Shown piece by piece: positions 18,214-27,555 of a DNA stretch of 64,000 nucleotides. The notes under the pieces were generated by a model that saw only the letters and a list, made by a program, of their open reading frames with translations, was not told the DNA's origin and did no database searches. Position 1 is the first letter of the stretch; every line of letters starts with the position of its first letter. Source of the DNA: Microbacterium sp. cx-55 (GTDB lineage: Bacteria > Actinomycetota > Actinomycetes > Actinomycetales > Microbacteriaceae); assembly GCF_021117345.1 (NCBI RefSeq), contig NZ_CP088261.1, forward strand, positions 806,001 to 870,000, read 5' to 3'. The position numbers and the translations under genes were made by a program.

Positions 18214-18567
18214 GAAGAAGCCCTGTCGAAGATGCGGCGGAGAGACGTTCGTTCTGCGATGCGTCGAGGTGGGCGAGCCGCGGCGCGGGGTGTGCGCCGG
18301 GTGGAAGCCAGATCACCGTGTGCGCCGACGAGTCGCCGAGGCACGATCCTCGATTCTACGCCTCTCGTCGGCGAGATCGGCGGCGCTGCCGCGATGCCGC
18401 CCGCCTGGTCGGCATCGGCGGCGGGGTATGGCGGCTCCGCGGAAGGTCCGGGGCGGCGCATGCCCCCGGCCGCCTGCGGCGGCCTCCCGCCAGACCCGAT
18501 GCCAGCGCCGCCCCGGACCGCCCGCGGCGCGGCGCGGCCGTGGTGTCGACCGCCGGGGGTCGCCGCC
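18214..18567. other. 354-bp gene-free stretch with one family P palindrome
   Basis: It lies between the 5' end of the MHS transporter and the 3' end of ribH, both on the minus strand, so it holds the transporter promoter and the rib operon end. I see no gene. The only clear structure is the palindrome at 18445-18519. Confidence 0.45.
18445..18519. repeat. Family P palindrome, single copy
   Basis: The arms GGTCCGGGGCGGCGC and GCGCCGCCCCGGACC match over 15 bp and enclose 45 bp. The interior (CCGCCTGCGGCGGCCTCCCG, then GATGCCA) is nearly identical to the family P copies at 27218-27545, while the arms have changed in a compensating way (GGTCCGGGGCGG here, GGTCCCCGGCG there). It lies 49 bp after the ribH stop. 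Confidence 0.85.
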
Positions 18568-19041
18568 TCAGCCGCGCAGCTCGCGCAGCAGCAACGCCGT
18601 GCGGACGGCGGCGTCCGCGGCTTCCTCGCCCTTGTCCTCCGTCGAGCCGGGAAGCCCGGCCCGGTCGATGCCCTGCTGCTCGGTGTCGAGCGTGAGCACG
18701 CCGAAGCCGACCGGTTTGCCCGTGTCGAGAGCCACCCGGGTCAGTCCGTCGGTCGCGGCCGACGACACGAACTCGAAGTGCGGGGTCCCGCCGCGGATGA
18801 TCACGCCGAGGGCGACGACCGCATCCGCGCCCGCCTCTAAGGCCGCCTTGGCGGCGACCGGCAGCTCGAACGATCCGGGTACGCGCACGACGCGGTACTC
18901 GGCTCCGGATGCGGTCAGCACCCGCTCCGCGCCCGCGATCAGGCCGTCGGTGATGACGTCGTGCCAGGTGCCCGCGACGACGACGACGCGCAGTCCGCTC
19001 GCGTCGACGATCTCGGTCCGGGGTGCTCCGTGTCCGCTCAT
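18568..19041 (-). CDS. ribH: 6,7-dimethyl-8-ribityllumazine synthase
   Basis: The 157-residue enzyme condenses 5-amino-6-ribitylaminouracil with dihydroxybutanone phosphate to give lumazine, the next-to-last step of riboflavin synthesis, and usually forms large shells. Family motifs are [31 protein letters not shown] and [14 protein letters not shown]. The start ATG 19041 overlaps the ribBA stop as ATGA, so it is the last gene of the rib operon and translationally coupled. Confidence 0.95.
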   Translation of the reverse strand: MSGHGAPRTEIVDASGLRVVVVAGTWHDVITDGLIAGAERVLTASGAEYRVVRVPGSFELPVAAKAALEAGADAVVALGVIIRGGTPHFEFVSSAATDGLTRVALDTGKPVGFGVLTLDTEQQGIDRAGLPGSTEDKGEEAADAAVRTALLLRELRG

Positions 19042-20312
19042 TGGCCTGTGCTCTCTTTCATCTGTTCCAGGGCATCGGTGAGGTCGGCATCCGGGATGAT
19101 GTGCCCCATCCGGTCGCGCTTGGTCGCGAGGTACTGGTGGTTGTTCGGTCCGACGCCGACCAGCAGCGGAACCTGCTCGACGACGTCGAGCCCCAGGGCG
19201 ACGAGCTGGTTGACCTTGTCGGTGTTGTTCGTCAGCAGGCGCACCCGTTCGACGCCGAGGTCCGCGAGGATCCCCGCGGCCGCGGCGTAGTCGCGGGCAT
19301 CGGCCGGCAGGCCCAGCGCGAGGTTCGCGTCGACGGTGTCGAAGCCGCGCTCCTGCAGGCTGTACGCCCGCAGCTTGTTGATGAGGCCGATCCCGCGGCC
19401 CTCGTGACCGCGCATGTAGACGACGATGCCGCCGTCGCGATCGATGCGATCCAGAGCGGCGTCGAGCTGCGGTCCGCACTCGCACTTGAGGGAGCCGAAC
19501 GCTTCACCCGTCAAGCACTCCGAGTGCACCCGCACCAGCGGAGCGTCGTCGAGCTCGCCGGAGACGACCGCGATGTGGTCGGTGCCGGTGATCCGGTCCT
19601 TGTACGCGAGGAAGCGGAACTCGCCGTGCGAGGTCGGCACGGTCGCCTCGGCGCGCAGGCTCACGCGCCGTCGGTGCGAGGCCGCCACCACGGCGTCGAT
19701 CGGCTCGGTCTCCTGCAGGTAGGCGATCAGTTGCTCGATCGTGATGACCGGGATGTCGTCGCGGGCGCCGAGCTCGATCAGGCCGGGAAGACGCATCATG
19801 CTGCCGTCCTCGGCGACGATCTCGGCGATCGCACCGACGGGCTCGAGGCCGGCGAGGCGCATGAGATCGACGGCGGCTTCGGTGTGGCCGCTGCGTTCGC
19901 GGACACCGCCCTCCACCGCGCGGAGCGGCAGCACGTGGCCGGGGCGGATGAGACTCGTCGGCACGGATGCGGTGTCGGCCAGCACGTTCAGCGTGCGTGC
20001 CCGATCGGCGGCGCTGATGCCCGTGGTGACACCGGAGGAGGCATCGACGCTGACGGTGTAGGCGGTGCCGCGGGCGTCCTGGTTGACCTCGACCATCGGG
20101 GGGAGGTCGAGCCGGTCCGCCCATTCGGCGGGCATCGGCGCGCAGATGAACCCGCTCGAGTGGCGCACCGTCCAGGCGATCCACTCGGGAGTCGCGAGCT
20201 GAGCGGAGAGGATGACGTCTCCCTCGTTCTCGCGATTCTCGTCGTCGGCGACGATGACGGGGTTGCCGGCGCGGAGCGCGTCGAGGGCGACGGGGATGGG
20301 GGAAAGGCTCAT
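19038..20312 (-). CDS. ribBA: Bifunctional dihydroxybutanone-phosphate synthase / GTP cyclohydrolase II
   Basis: The 424-residue fusion supplies both precursors of riboflavin. The N-terminal half (about 1-205) is DHBP synthase, with the acidic loop [10 protein letters not shown] and RPGHVLPL. The C-terminal half is GTP cyclohydrolase II, with the zinc Cys of [18 protein letters not shown] and [13 protein letters not shown] 20312 has AAGGAGG 7 bp upstream, and it overlaps ribE by four bases. The fused form is usual in actinobacteria. Confidence 0.95.
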   Translation of the reverse strand: MSLSPIPVALDALRAGNPVIVADDENRENEGDVILSAQLATPEWIAWTVRHSSGFICAPMPAEWADRLDLPPMVEVNQDARGTAYTVSVDASSGVTTGISAADRARTLNVLADTASVPTSLIRPGHVLPLRAVEGGVRERSGHTEAAVDLMRLAGLEPVGAIAEIVAEDGSMMRLPGLIELGARDDIPVITIEQLIAYLQETEPIDAVVAASHRRRVSLRAEATVPTSHGEFRFLAYKDRITGTDHIAVVSGELDDAPLVRVHSECLTGEAFGSLKCECGPQLDAALDRIDRDGGIVVYMRGHEGRGIGLINKLRAYSLQERGFDTVDANLALGLPADARDYAAAAGILADLGVERVRLLTNNTDKVNQLVALGLDVVEQVPLLVGVGPNNHQYLATKRDRMGHIIPDADLTDALEQMKESTGQ

Positions 20313-20950
20313 CGTGAGCCTCCTTCGAGGGGGATGCGGGGAGCGGGGGAGAAAGCGAGAAGGCGCTGCACGTGGCGCGCGAGGATGTCGGTCTCGAGGT
20401 TGACGGCGTCGCCCTCCACGCGGGCGCCGAGGGTCGTCGCCGCGAGCGTTTCGGGGATGAGGGACACTTCGAGCCACTGCTCGGCGGCATCCGCATCGCT
20501 CACCGCGCTCACCGTGAGCGATACGCCGTCGAGAGCAATCGACCCCTTGTCGACGACGAGAGGGGCGAGCTCGGCGGGCACGCTGACGCGGATGACCTGC
20601 CACTGCGCGCCGGGGCGGATCTCGAGCACGCGGCCCGTCCCGTCGACGTGGCCCTGCACGATGTGTCCGCCGAGGCGGGCGTGCACCCCGGTGGCCCGTT
20701 CGATGTTGACGCGCGTGCCGCCGGCGACACCCGCGACGGAGGTCATATCGAGCGTCTGGCGCATCACGTCGGCCGTGAACCAGTCCGGGCCCTGATCGAT
20801 GACGGTCAAGCACACGCCGGAGACAGCGATGGAGTCGCCGTGACCCGCGTCGGACACGGCCAGCGGAGCCTGCACGGTCAGACGCACGCCGTCACCCGAC
20901 GGCTCGACGGCGGTGACCGTACCGATCTCTTCGATGATTCCGGTGAACAT
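20309..20950 (-). CDS. ribE: Riboflavin synthase, alpha chain
   Basis: The 213-residue enzyme converts two lumazines into riboflavin and a diaminouracil. It starts with the family signature MFTGIIEEIG and shows the expected internal duplication: VSGVCLTV with GHIVQGHVDG in the first half and IALDGVSLTV in the second. It overlaps ribD by one base and ribBA by four, as part of one tightly packed operon. Confidence 0.94.
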   Translation of the reverse strand: MFTGIIEEIGTVTAVEPSGDGVRLTVQAPLAVSDAGHGDSIAVSGVCLTVIDQGPDWFTADVMRQTLDMTSVAGVAGGTRVNIERATGVHARLGGHIVQGHVDGTGRVLEIRPGAQWQVIRVSVPAELAPLVVDKGSIALDGVSLTVSAVSDADAAEQWLEVSLIPETLAATTLGARVEGDAVNLETDILARHVQRLLAFSPAPRIPLEGGSR

Positions 20951-22032
20951 CAGCGAACTCCTTCGAGCGGGGTGGATGCGGGGCGCGCGATGATCAGAAG
21001 GTCGTCGCCGAGGCGGTGGAGATCGGTCATCTGCAGGCGATGCTGCTGGTCGATCGTGTCGACACCCAGCATCCGCACCGCCGGATGGTCGGTCCCGTCG
21101 GGGCCGTAACCGATCAGAGTGGGGGCGACATAGGCGAGGATCTCGTCGGCGAGTCCCGCCCGGATGAAGGCGCTCGCGATGGTGGGGCCGCCCTCGACGA
21201 AGACACGCTGCACCCCGAGTTCGCGCAGCTCGATCAGGAGCGAGTCCGAGGCCTCATCGCCCGCGTGCTCGCCGAAGAGGTTCGCGCCGGAGCGGTGCAG
21301 GAAGCCCCGCGGATGCTGCCGCAGCGCCGCGTCGTCCGGCACGGCGCGGTCGCCCAGCACGACGGGGAGCGGCTGGTGCTCGTATAGTGAGCCGTCGGGC
21401 CGGCGGGCGGTGAGCGCCGGGTCATCGGCGAGCACCGTTCCGGTACCCACCACGATCGCATCCGCATCCGCACGGCGACGGTGCACGTCGGCCCGGGCGT
21501 CGGGGCCGGTGATCCACTGGCTGGTGCCGTCCGCGGCGGCCGCGCGTCCGTCGAGGCTCTGCGCCCATTTGACGGTCACGTGCGGGCGGCCGAGCATCTG
21601 CATCGTGGTCCAGGACGACAGCAGGTCGCGGGCGTCATCGGCCAGCACGCCGGACTCGACCGAGACGCCGCCCGCGCGCAGGCGATCCGCGCCGCCGCTG
21701 GCGACCGGCGTGGGGTCGGGCAGGGCGTACACGACGCGCGCGATGCCCGCCTCGAGGAGCGCGACGGCGCAGGGGCCCGTGCGTCCCGTGTGGTTGCAGG
21801 GTTCCAGCGTGACGACCGCGGTGGCCCCGCGGGCCGCGCCCGGGGCGAGATGCGAGAGCGCGTCGACCTCCGCGTGCGGGGTGCCGGCGCCGTGGTGCCA
21901 CCCCTCGGCGAGGACGTCGCCATCCGGCCCCAGAATCACGGCGCCCACCTGCGGGTTGACACCCGTCGGGCCGCGCCGGGCGATCTCGAGCGCGTGCGCC
22001 ATGGCACGGCGTTCGGTGTCGCTGACCGTCAT
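20950..22032 (-). CDS. ribD: Bifunctional diaminohydroxyphosphoribosylaminopyrimidine deaminase / reductase
   Basis: The 360-residue protein performs two early riboflavin steps. The N-terminal deaminase (about 1-150) has the zinc motif HAEVDAL and PCNHTGRTGPC. The C-terminal reductase contains VTVKWAQSLDGR, VGTGTVLADDPALTAR and VEGGPTIASAF. It is the first gene of the operon and lies about 62 bp after the FMN riboswitch, so FMN should lower its expression and that of the genes behind it. Confidence 0.94.
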   Translation of the reverse strand: MTVSDTERRAMAHALEIARRGPTGVNPQVGAVILGPDGDVLAEGWHHGAGTPHAEVDALSHLAPGAARGATAVVTLEPCNHTGRTGPCAVALLEAGIARVVYALPDPTPVASGGADRLRAGGVSVESGVLADDARDLLSSWTTMQMLGRPHVTVKWAQSLDGRAAAADGTSQWITGPDARADVHRRRADADAIVVGTGTVLADDPALTARRPDGSLYEHQPLPVVLGDRAVPDDAALRQHPRGFLHRSGANLFGEHAGDEASDSLLIELRELGVQRVFVEGGPTIASAFIRAGLADEILAYVAPTLIGYGPDGTDHPAVRMLGVDTIDQQHRLQMTDLHRLGDDLLIIARPASTPLEGVR

Positions 22033-22094
22033 TCGTTTCTCCGCTCGCAGGCTCCGCGGTCGGCGAACGGCGCGCGCCGCCTACGGCGGTCACG

Positions 22095-22243
22095 CGTGCT
22101 GCCTCCCATCCGGACTAGCGACATGAATGTCGCATCACCGTCGGTTCCGGAATTACACCGGATCAACCTTTCCCCGCCCTGAAGGGGGGAAACGCTCGCG
22201 GACTGTTACCGCCGGTTCGGATTCACACCGACCCCGGAGCACG
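22095..22243 (-). ncRNA. FMN riboswitch (RFN element) of the rib operon
   Basis: On the minus strand the conserved parts appear in order: GGGGTCGGTGTGAATCC, ACCGGCGGTAACAGTCCGCGA, a stem of C and G runs, GATCCGGTGTAATTCCGGA, ACCGACGGTGATGCGACA, and AGTCCGGATGGGAGGCAGCA. The outer stem pairs CGTGCT at one end with AGCACG at the other. It precedes ribD by 62 bp, which leaves room for the expression platform, and should switch the rib genes off when FMN is plentiful. Confidence 0.95.
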
Positions 22244-22449
22244 TTTGCTCCGAGTGTACTCAACCCCTCGGACGCGGAATCATTCCCCGCCTCGCGCGGT
22301 CACAGAACGCGCGTCCCGGTGCCCGCGTGCGGGGGCTCGGGGAGGGGCGCAGGCTCCGGGGTAGTGGGCGGGGGCGCCGGCCGCCGGGGGCCGGCAGCGG
22401 CCGTAGGTGCGCGGTGCCGACCGCGGGGGCGCCGGGGCCGCGCGCGCGC

Positions 22450-22512
22450 AACTCCTCCAAGTCGTGGGTGTCGGCCGGTCGGGGCGCTGCCGGGGCCCGA
22501 TGTGGAGGAGTT
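22450..22512. repeat. Family B palindrome, 63 bp
   Basis: The arms AACTCCTCCA and TGGAGGAGTT are perfect over 10 bp and frame a GC-rich interior (total 63 bp), followed by ATCGCGGG. The interior and the flank nearly match the copy at 22633, with GTCGTGGGTG on the left and GGGCCCGATG on the right. No gene lies between the two copies (120 bp apart). Confidence 0.9.
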
Positions 22513-22632
22513 ATCGCGGGTGCACGTGCGCGACGGGCGAGATTCGGCCCGCCCCGCGCCCTTCGGGCGGGGCTGCACTCGTTGCTCCTGCAGTCGCGCA
22601 CGCGCGCCGCCGCAGCCGGGTGCCGCGCGCAT

Positions 22633-22696
22633 AACTCCTCCAGATCGTGGGTGCCGGGCGGTCGGGGCACTGCCCGGGGCCCGATGTGGAGGAGTT
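22633..22696. repeat. Family B palindrome, 64 bp
   Basis: The same arms as at 22450 (AACTCCTCCA and TGGAGGAGTT) surround a closely similar interior that is one base longer, and the flank ATCGCGGGTGC is the same. It sits 33 bp from the stop of the SorC gene. Confidence 0.9.
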
Positions 22697-22729
22697 ATCG
22701 CGGGTGCGTGCCCCGACGGCGTCGCGACG

Positions 22730-23686
22730 CTACCCGGCGAGAGCCCGCGCGGAGGGTTCGTCGATCACGAGATCGGTCACCAGGCCCGCCGCGAGCGCGC
22801 CCCGCACGCTGTCGAGCTTGCCGTCGCCCGAGACGATGCAGATGCGCCGGGGCACTCGCGCGAGATCGGCGAGGGCCGGGCCGGAGGCGCGAGCGTTCAG
22901 CGCGATGTCGGCGCTCGAGCCATCGGCTCGATAGAACACGGTCGCGACGTCGCCGACGACGCGTTCCCGGTCGAGCTCGGCGAGGTCGGCGGGTTCGAGA
23001 TAGCCGCCCGCGTACACGTGGCTCGGCACCGACGATCCGCTCGCGCCGACCGAGAAGACGACGGCGTCCATGGATGCCTGTGCGTCGAGGATCCGGTGCA
23101 TGCTGCGCTCGCGCCAGAGCGCGGTCTTGGTCGCGGGGTCGTCGAAGAACGCGGGAACCGGGAACTGCTGCACCTGCGCAGTGAAAGCGCGCCCGAACCG
23201 GCGGAGCAGCTCGCTCGCGTAGCCGAGCCCCGTCGTGCGCGTGTTGCCCGAACCGTTGAGCTGCACGAAGCGCGTGCCGGTCGTCGGCTTCGGGACGAGT
23301 CGACGGCTCACCGCAGCGATCGTCGCCCCCCAGGCGAGCCCGACGGTCATGTGCGACCCGATGTGCGTGGCCAGCACGTCGGCCGCGGTGGCGGCGACGA
23401 TGTCGAGCCGCTCCACCTCGCTCGCGTCCTCCCGCACGAGGGCCGTGTGCGTGGTGACGCCGTACCGGAGGCGCAGCGTGTCGGCGAGGCCTTCGGGGGC
23501 ATCGCGCGGTGAGCGCACGCGGATCTCGACGAGCCCCGTCTCGCGGGCATGCTTGAGCAGGCGTGACACCGTCGACCTCGACATCCCCAGGCGCGCGCCG
23601 ATCGATTCCATCGTCTCGCCGTGCAGGTAATGCGCGGTCGCGGCCGCGAGAGCGCGCTCGTCATGGCGGCGGAGTTCATCGGACAT
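22730..23686 (-). CDS. SorC/DeoR-type sugar-binding transcriptional regulator
   Basis: The 318-residue protein has an N-terminal helix-turn-helix (YLHGETMESIGARLGMSRST, about residues 22-45) and a C-terminal sugar-phosphate-binding domain of the SorC family, with VGLAWGATIAAV and CIVSGDGKLDSVRGAL. The start ATG 23686 is chosen over an upstream frame start because it precedes the HTH at the usual distance. It diverges from glpD-glpK across 98 bp, so it probably responds to glycerol 3-phosphate or a related phosphate and controls them. That ligand is inferred. Confidence 0.85.
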   Translation of the reverse strand: MSDELRRHDERALAAATAHYLHGETMESIGARLGMSRSTVSRLLKHARETGLVEIRVRSPRDAPEGLADTLRLRYGVTTHTALVREDASEVERLDIVAATAADVLATHIGSHMTVGLAWGATIAAVSRRLVPKPTTGTRFVQLNGSGNTRTTGLGYASELLRRFGRAFTAQVQQFPVPAFFDDPATKTALWRERSMHRILDAQASMDAVVFSVGASGSSVPSHVYAGGYLEPADLAELDRERVVGDVATVFYRADGSSADIALNARASGPALADLARVPRRICIVSGDGKLDSVRGALAAGLVTDLVIDEPSARALAG

Positions 23687-23696
23687 CGATCCAGTC

Positions 23697-23727
23697 TGCA
23701 CGTTCGTGCATCGCGACTGCAACGATG
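23697..23727. promoter_or_regulatory. Candidate operator of the SorC regulator / glpD promoter
   Basis: TGCACG-TT-CGTGCA (23697-23710) is an inverted repeat, and the adjoining CATCG...CGATG (23709-23727) is a second one. More TGCA-like half-sites follow up to about 23752. All lie in the 98-bp gap between the divergent regulator and glpD, where SorC regulators usually bind. Confidence 0.5.
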
Positions 23728-23784
23728 TGTGCGGCTGGCACGATGGGTGCAGTGGCGCGCCCGACGCCGCGATGCGGAGGAATC

Positions 23785-25557
23785 ATGACGACGGATGCGG
23801 CCCCTCGACGGTCCTGGCAGCAGTTGGTCGATCGTCCCCACGCCGAGGTGCTGATCGTCGGCGGCGGTATCAACGGTCTCGCGACCTTCCGCGACCTGGC
23901 GATGCAGGGGATCGACGTCGCCCTCGTCGAACGCGACGATTTCGTCAGCGGTGCGTCTGCGGCCAGCTCCCACATGATCCACGGCGGCATCCGGTACCTC
24001 GAGAACGGCGAGTTCCGTCTCGTGCACGAAGCGGTCGTCGAACGCAACGGTCTGCTGCAGATCGCGCCGCACTACGTGCGCCCTCTGCAGACGACGATCC
24101 CGATCTCGTCGACGTTCTCGGGCGTCCTCTCCGCCCCGTTCCGATTCCTGCGCCACGGCGCCGGACGCCCGAAGGAGCGCGGTGCGGTGCTCATCAAGAT
24201 CGGGCTCGTCATCTACGACTCCTTCTCTCGCGGCGGCGGACAGGTCGCGCGGCACGCGTTTCACGGGCGCACGCAGTCCCGCCGCATCCTTCCCGAGTTG
24301 AACCCGTCCACGCGCTACACCGCTTCGTACTGGGACGCCTCGCTGCACGATCCCGAGCGGCTCGCGCTCGACGTGCTGCAGGACGGGATCACCGCCGGCC
24401 GTGACCGCGCTCGCGCGGCGAACTACGTCGCCGCGGTCGAAGCGCGGGACGGGGCGGTGCTGCTGCAGGATGCGGAGACCGGCGCGCAGGTCGAGTTCAC
24501 CGCATCCGTCGTCGTGAACGCGTCGGGCCCGTGGACCGACCTCACGAACGCGGATCTCGGCGCGCCGACCCACTACATGGGCGGCACGAAGGGGTCGCAC
24601 ATCGTGCTCGACAACCCGGCGCTGCTCGCAGCGACCGGCGGGCGGGAGATCTTCTTCGAGCACAGCGACGGCCGCATCGTGCTCATCTACCCGCTGAAAG
24701 GCCGGGTGCTGGTGGGCACGACCGACCTCGAGCACGACATGCGTGACGAGATCATCTGCACCGACGCCGAAGTCGACTACTTCTTCGAGCTGATCGGCCA
24801 CGTCTTCCCTCGCATCGAGGTGGACCGCGAGCAGATCGTCTACAGGTTCTCGGGTGTGCGTCCGCTCCCGGGTCACGGCGATCTCGCCCCCGGGTTCGTG
24901 TCGCGCGACTACCGGATCGAGTCCTCCCCGCTCACGGGTTCGGATGGCCGCGTGCCCGTACTCAGCCTCGTCGGAGGCAAGTGGACGACGTTCCGCGCGC
25001 TCGCCGAGAACCTCTCCGACCGCGTGCTCGAGGCCCTCGGCGCCGACCGTCGGCAGAGCACCGCCGGTGTGCAGATCGGCGGTGGCATCGGCTACCCGAC
25101 GACCGATCGCCGGCGCGCACGTTGGGTGAACGACAACGCCCAGGGTCTTCCGGCCGAGCGTGTTGCCGTGCTGCTGGACCGGTACGGAACGCGCGCGACC
25201 GAGGTGATCACCGCGATCGTGGCGGATGCGGACGACGCACCCCTCTCGGCCGCACCGAACTACTCGACCGCCGAACTGCGCCACCTCGCCCGCGCCGAGA
25301 ACGTCGTGCACCTCGCCGACCTGCTTCTTCGTCGGACGAGCCTCGCGTTCACGGGCGAGGCCGTCGCCGCCGCTGCGCAGATCGCGGATGCGGTGGCACC
25401 GGCGCTGGGCTGGGACGCCCCGCGCGTGGCGCACGAGGTGCAGGCCGGGATCGCCGCGGTACGCCGGGCGGAGCCGCATCCGGTGTCGGCACGCTCCGAC
25501 GAAACGGATGCGGAGCCCGCATCCGCGGACGCGGGCACGGCGCACGCCGAGTCCTGA
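23785..25557 (+). CDS. glpD: Glycerol-3-phosphate dehydrogenase (FAD)
   Basis: The 590-residue membrane-associated flavoenzyme oxidises glycerol 3-phosphate to dihydroxyacetone phosphate and passes electrons to the quinone pool. The FAD-binding motif is [20 protein letters not shown] (about 23-42), followed by [17 protein letters not shown]. The central VGTTDLEHD and VRPLPG segments and an Ala-rich C-terminal domain complete the family pattern. ATG 23785 has GGAGGAA upstream. The last ~40 residues are an acidic, low-complexity tail. glpK follows after 70 bp; no glpF facilitator gene is nearby. Confidence 0.93.
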   Translation: MTTDAAPRRSWQQLVDRPHAEVLIVGGGINGLATFRDLAMQGIDVALVERDDFVSGASAASSHMIHGGIRYLENGEFRLVHEAVVERNGLLQIAPHYVRPLQTTIPISSTFSGVLSAPFRFLRHGAGRPKERGAVLIKIGLVIYDSFSRGGGQVARHAFHGRTQSRRILPELNPSTRYTASYWDASLHDPERLALDVLQDGITAGRDRARAANYVAAVEARDGAVLLQDAETGAQVEFTASVVVNASGPWTDLTNADLGAPTHYMGGTKGSHIVLDNPALLAATGGREIFFEHSDGRIVLIYPLKGRVLVGTTDLEHDMRDEIICTDAEVDYFFELIGHVFPRIEVDREQIVYRFSGVRPLPGHGDLAPGFVSRDYRIESSPLTGSDGRVPVLSLVGGKWTTFRALAENLSDRVLEALGADRRQSTAGVQIGGGIGYPTTDRRRARWVNDNAQGLPAERVAVLLDRYGTRATEVITAIVADADDAPLSAAPNYSTAELRHLARAENVVHLADLLLRRTSLAFTGEAVAAAAQIADAVAPALGWDAPRVAHEVQAGIAAVRRAEPHPVSARSDETDAEPASADAGTAHAES

Positions 25558-25627
25558 GCGACCGCACCCCGCACGGCATAATCGAGCACGGGTCGCGCAC
25601 CGGCGCGCCCGGAGAGGAAACGGCGAC

Positions 25628-27157
25628 GTGGCCGACCATGTGATCGCCCTCGACCAGGGCACCACTTCCACCCGAGCGATCGTCTTCGACGCGGCCGGTC
25701 GCATCGTGGCGAGCGCGCAGCGCGAGCACGCGCAGATCATGCCGCGCGCCGGCTGGGTCGAGCACGATGCGAACGAGATCTGGACCAACGCGGTCTGGGT
25801 GCTCGAGACCGCGCTCGCCGAGTCGGGCCTGGGATCGGACGAGATCGCGGCCCTCGGAATCACGAACCAGCGCGAAACCGCCATCGTGTGGGACCGCCGC
25901 ACCGGTGAACCCGTCCACAACGCGATCGTCTGGCAGGACACGCGCACGCAGCCGGCGATCGACCGCCTCGTCGACGCGCACGCGGACTACGACCGCTTCG
26001 CCGACATCACCGGCCTGCCGCTCGCCACCTACTTCTCTGCATCCAAGGTCGCTTGGATCCTCGACCAGGTGCCCGGTGCGCGCGCGGATGCGGACGCCGG
26101 ACACCTCCTGTTCGGCACCGCCGACAGCTGGCTCGTCTGGAAGCTCACGAACGGCGACCGGCACCTGACCGACGTCACCAACGCCAGCCGCACGCTCCTC
26201 ATGGACCTCGAAGCGCTCGATTGGTCCGAGCGCATGCTCGATGTGTTCGGCATCCCGCGGACGATGCTTCCGGAGATCGTGTCGTCCTCGGCCGTCGTCG
26301 GGGAGATCTCCGCGGTGGCGGCGCTTCGCGGAACCCCGATTGCCGGCATCCTGGGCGACCAGCAGGCCGCGACGTTCGGTCAGGCCGCCTTCCTTCCGGG
26401 CGAATCGAAGAACACCTACGGCACCGGCAACTTCCTCCTCGTCGGCACGGGCGAACGCATCGTCCGCTCGCCGCACGGCCTGATCACCACCGTCGCGTAC
26501 CGGATCGGCGACGAGCCGGCGCAGTACGCCATGGAAGGATCCATCGCCGTCACCGGGTCGCTCGTGCAGTGGCTCCGCGACAACCTCGGCATGTTCAGCG
26601 AATCCAACGAGATCGAGCGGCTCGCCGCATCCGTCCCCGACAACGGCGGCGCCTACTTCGTGCCCGCATTCTCCGGACTGTTCGCGCCGTACTGGCGCCC
26701 GGATGCGCGCGGCGCACTCGTCGGGCTCACCCGCTACGTCAACCGTGCGCACATCGCTCGCGCCGCTCTCGAGGCCACCGCATTCCAGACGCTCGACGTG
26801 ATCGGCGCGGTCGAGGCCGACACCGGCCACGCCCTCGAAGAACTCCGCGTCGACGGCGGAATGACCAAGAACGGCCTGCTCATGCAGTTCCAGGCCGACA
26901 TCCTGGGCGTCCCCGTCGTGCGCCCCGAGGTCATCGAGACCACCGCGCTCGGCGCGGCCTATGCCGCAGGCCTCGCCACCGGAGTCTGGACCGACCTGGA
27001 CGAACTCCGCAGCCACTGGCGCGAGGGCGAACGGTGGGAGCCGCAGATGGACGGCGAAGAACGGGACCGCCGCATCCGGATGTGGCGAAAAGCCGTCCGC
27101 CGATCCTTCGACTGGGTCGACGACGATGCCCGCATCCTCATGGGCACGACCGGCTGA
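25628..27157 (+). CDS. glpK: Glycerol kinase
   Basis: The 509-residue enzyme phosphorylates glycerol with ATP. Near the N terminus is the phosphate loop [15 protein letters not shown], followed by [25 protein letters not shown] and [10 protein letters not shown]. The C-terminal half has [13 protein letters not shown] and [20 protein letters not shown] use GTG 25628, which has AGGAAA 7 bp upstream and lies immediately before the first conserved strand. It is cotranscribed with glpD and probably controlled by the SorC regulator. Confidence 0.95.
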   Translation: MADHVIALDQGTTSTRAIVFDAAGRIVASAQREHAQIMPRAGWVEHDANEIWTNAVWVLETALAESGLGSDEIAALGITNQRETAIVWDRRTGEPVHNAIVWQDTRTQPAIDRLVDAHADYDRFADITGLPLATYFSASKVAWILDQVPGARADADAGHLLFGTADSWLVWKLTNGDRHLTDVTNASRTLLMDLEALDWSERMLDVFGIPRTMLPEIVSSSAVVGEISAVAALRGTPIAGILGDQQAATFGQAAFLPGESKNTYGTGNFLLVGTGERIVRSPHGLITTVAYRIGDEPAQYAMEGSIAVTGSLVQWLRDNLGMFSESNEIERLAASVPDNGGAYFVPAFSGLFAPYWRPDARGALVGLTRYVNRAHIARAALEATAFQTLDVIGAVEADTGHALEELRVDGGMTKNGLLMQFQADILGVPVVRPEVIETTALGAAYAAGLATGVWTDLDELRSHWREGERWEPQMDGEERDRRIRMWRKAVRRSFDWVDDDARILMGTTG

Positions 27158-27555
27158 GGGGCGGGGCTGGTGCTGGCGCTTCGCAACGCTGGTGCTGGTA
27201 GTCGCGCTTCGCTGCGCGGGAGGTCCCCGGCGCCGCATGCCCCCGGCCGCCTGCGGCGGCCTCCCGCCAGTCCCGATGCCAGCGCCGCCGGGGACCTCCC
27301 GCTTCGCGGTGCCGGATAGGGCGAGGGATGCGGTGGCTGCCGGATGTCCGGATCGCCTGCGGCGGACTCCCGCCAGTCCCGATGCCAGCGCCGCCGGGGA
27401 CTTCCCGCTGTGCGGTGCCGGATAGCGCGGCGGATGCGGTGGCTGCCGGATGTCCGGATTTTCTGTGGCGGCCTCCTGCCAGTCCCGATGCCAGCGCCGC
27501 CGGGGACCTCCAGGTTCGCGGTGCCGGGATGCGGCAGGGCGCGGGCCGGGCGGCG
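27158..27555. other. 398-bp gene-free stretch filled by family P repeats
   Basis: It separates the convergent genes glpK and the DNA glycosylase. Apart from the family P palindrome and its tandem copies it shows GGTGCTGG and TCGC-GCTTCG phrases repeated at 27168-27215. No gene is supported. Confidence 0.5.
27218..27545. repeat. Family P palindrome followed by a 106-bp tandem repeat (three units)
   Basis: A full palindrome at 27218-27300 has 15-bp perfect arms (GGGAGGTCCCCGGCG). Its right part then recurs twice: the CTG(C/T)GGCGG phrase begins at 27251, 27357 and 27463, an exact 106-bp period. Each unit runs through CCAGTCCCGATGCCAGCG, GCCGGGGAC and GGTGCCGG; the first two continue into GATGCGGTGGCTGCCGGATG. 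The extra units lack a matching left arm. The interior also matches the single copy at 18445. Confidence 0.92.

Larger units (their letters stand above)
22260..22729. other. 470-bp gene-free stretch with two family B palindromes
   Basis: It lies between the riboswitch 5' end and the stop of the SorC regulator gene, on the minus strand. All open frames here are GC-driven shadows. It is very rich in C and G and carries the palindromes at 22450-22512 and 22633-22696. The rib promoter should lie in the part next to the riboswitch. Confidence 0.45.

Noticed and set aside
23347..25947. 866-codon minus-strand frame opposite glpD
   Set aside because: It shares the codon-phase shadow pattern of high-GC genes and crosses the sorC/glpD promoter region; no domain is recognisable.
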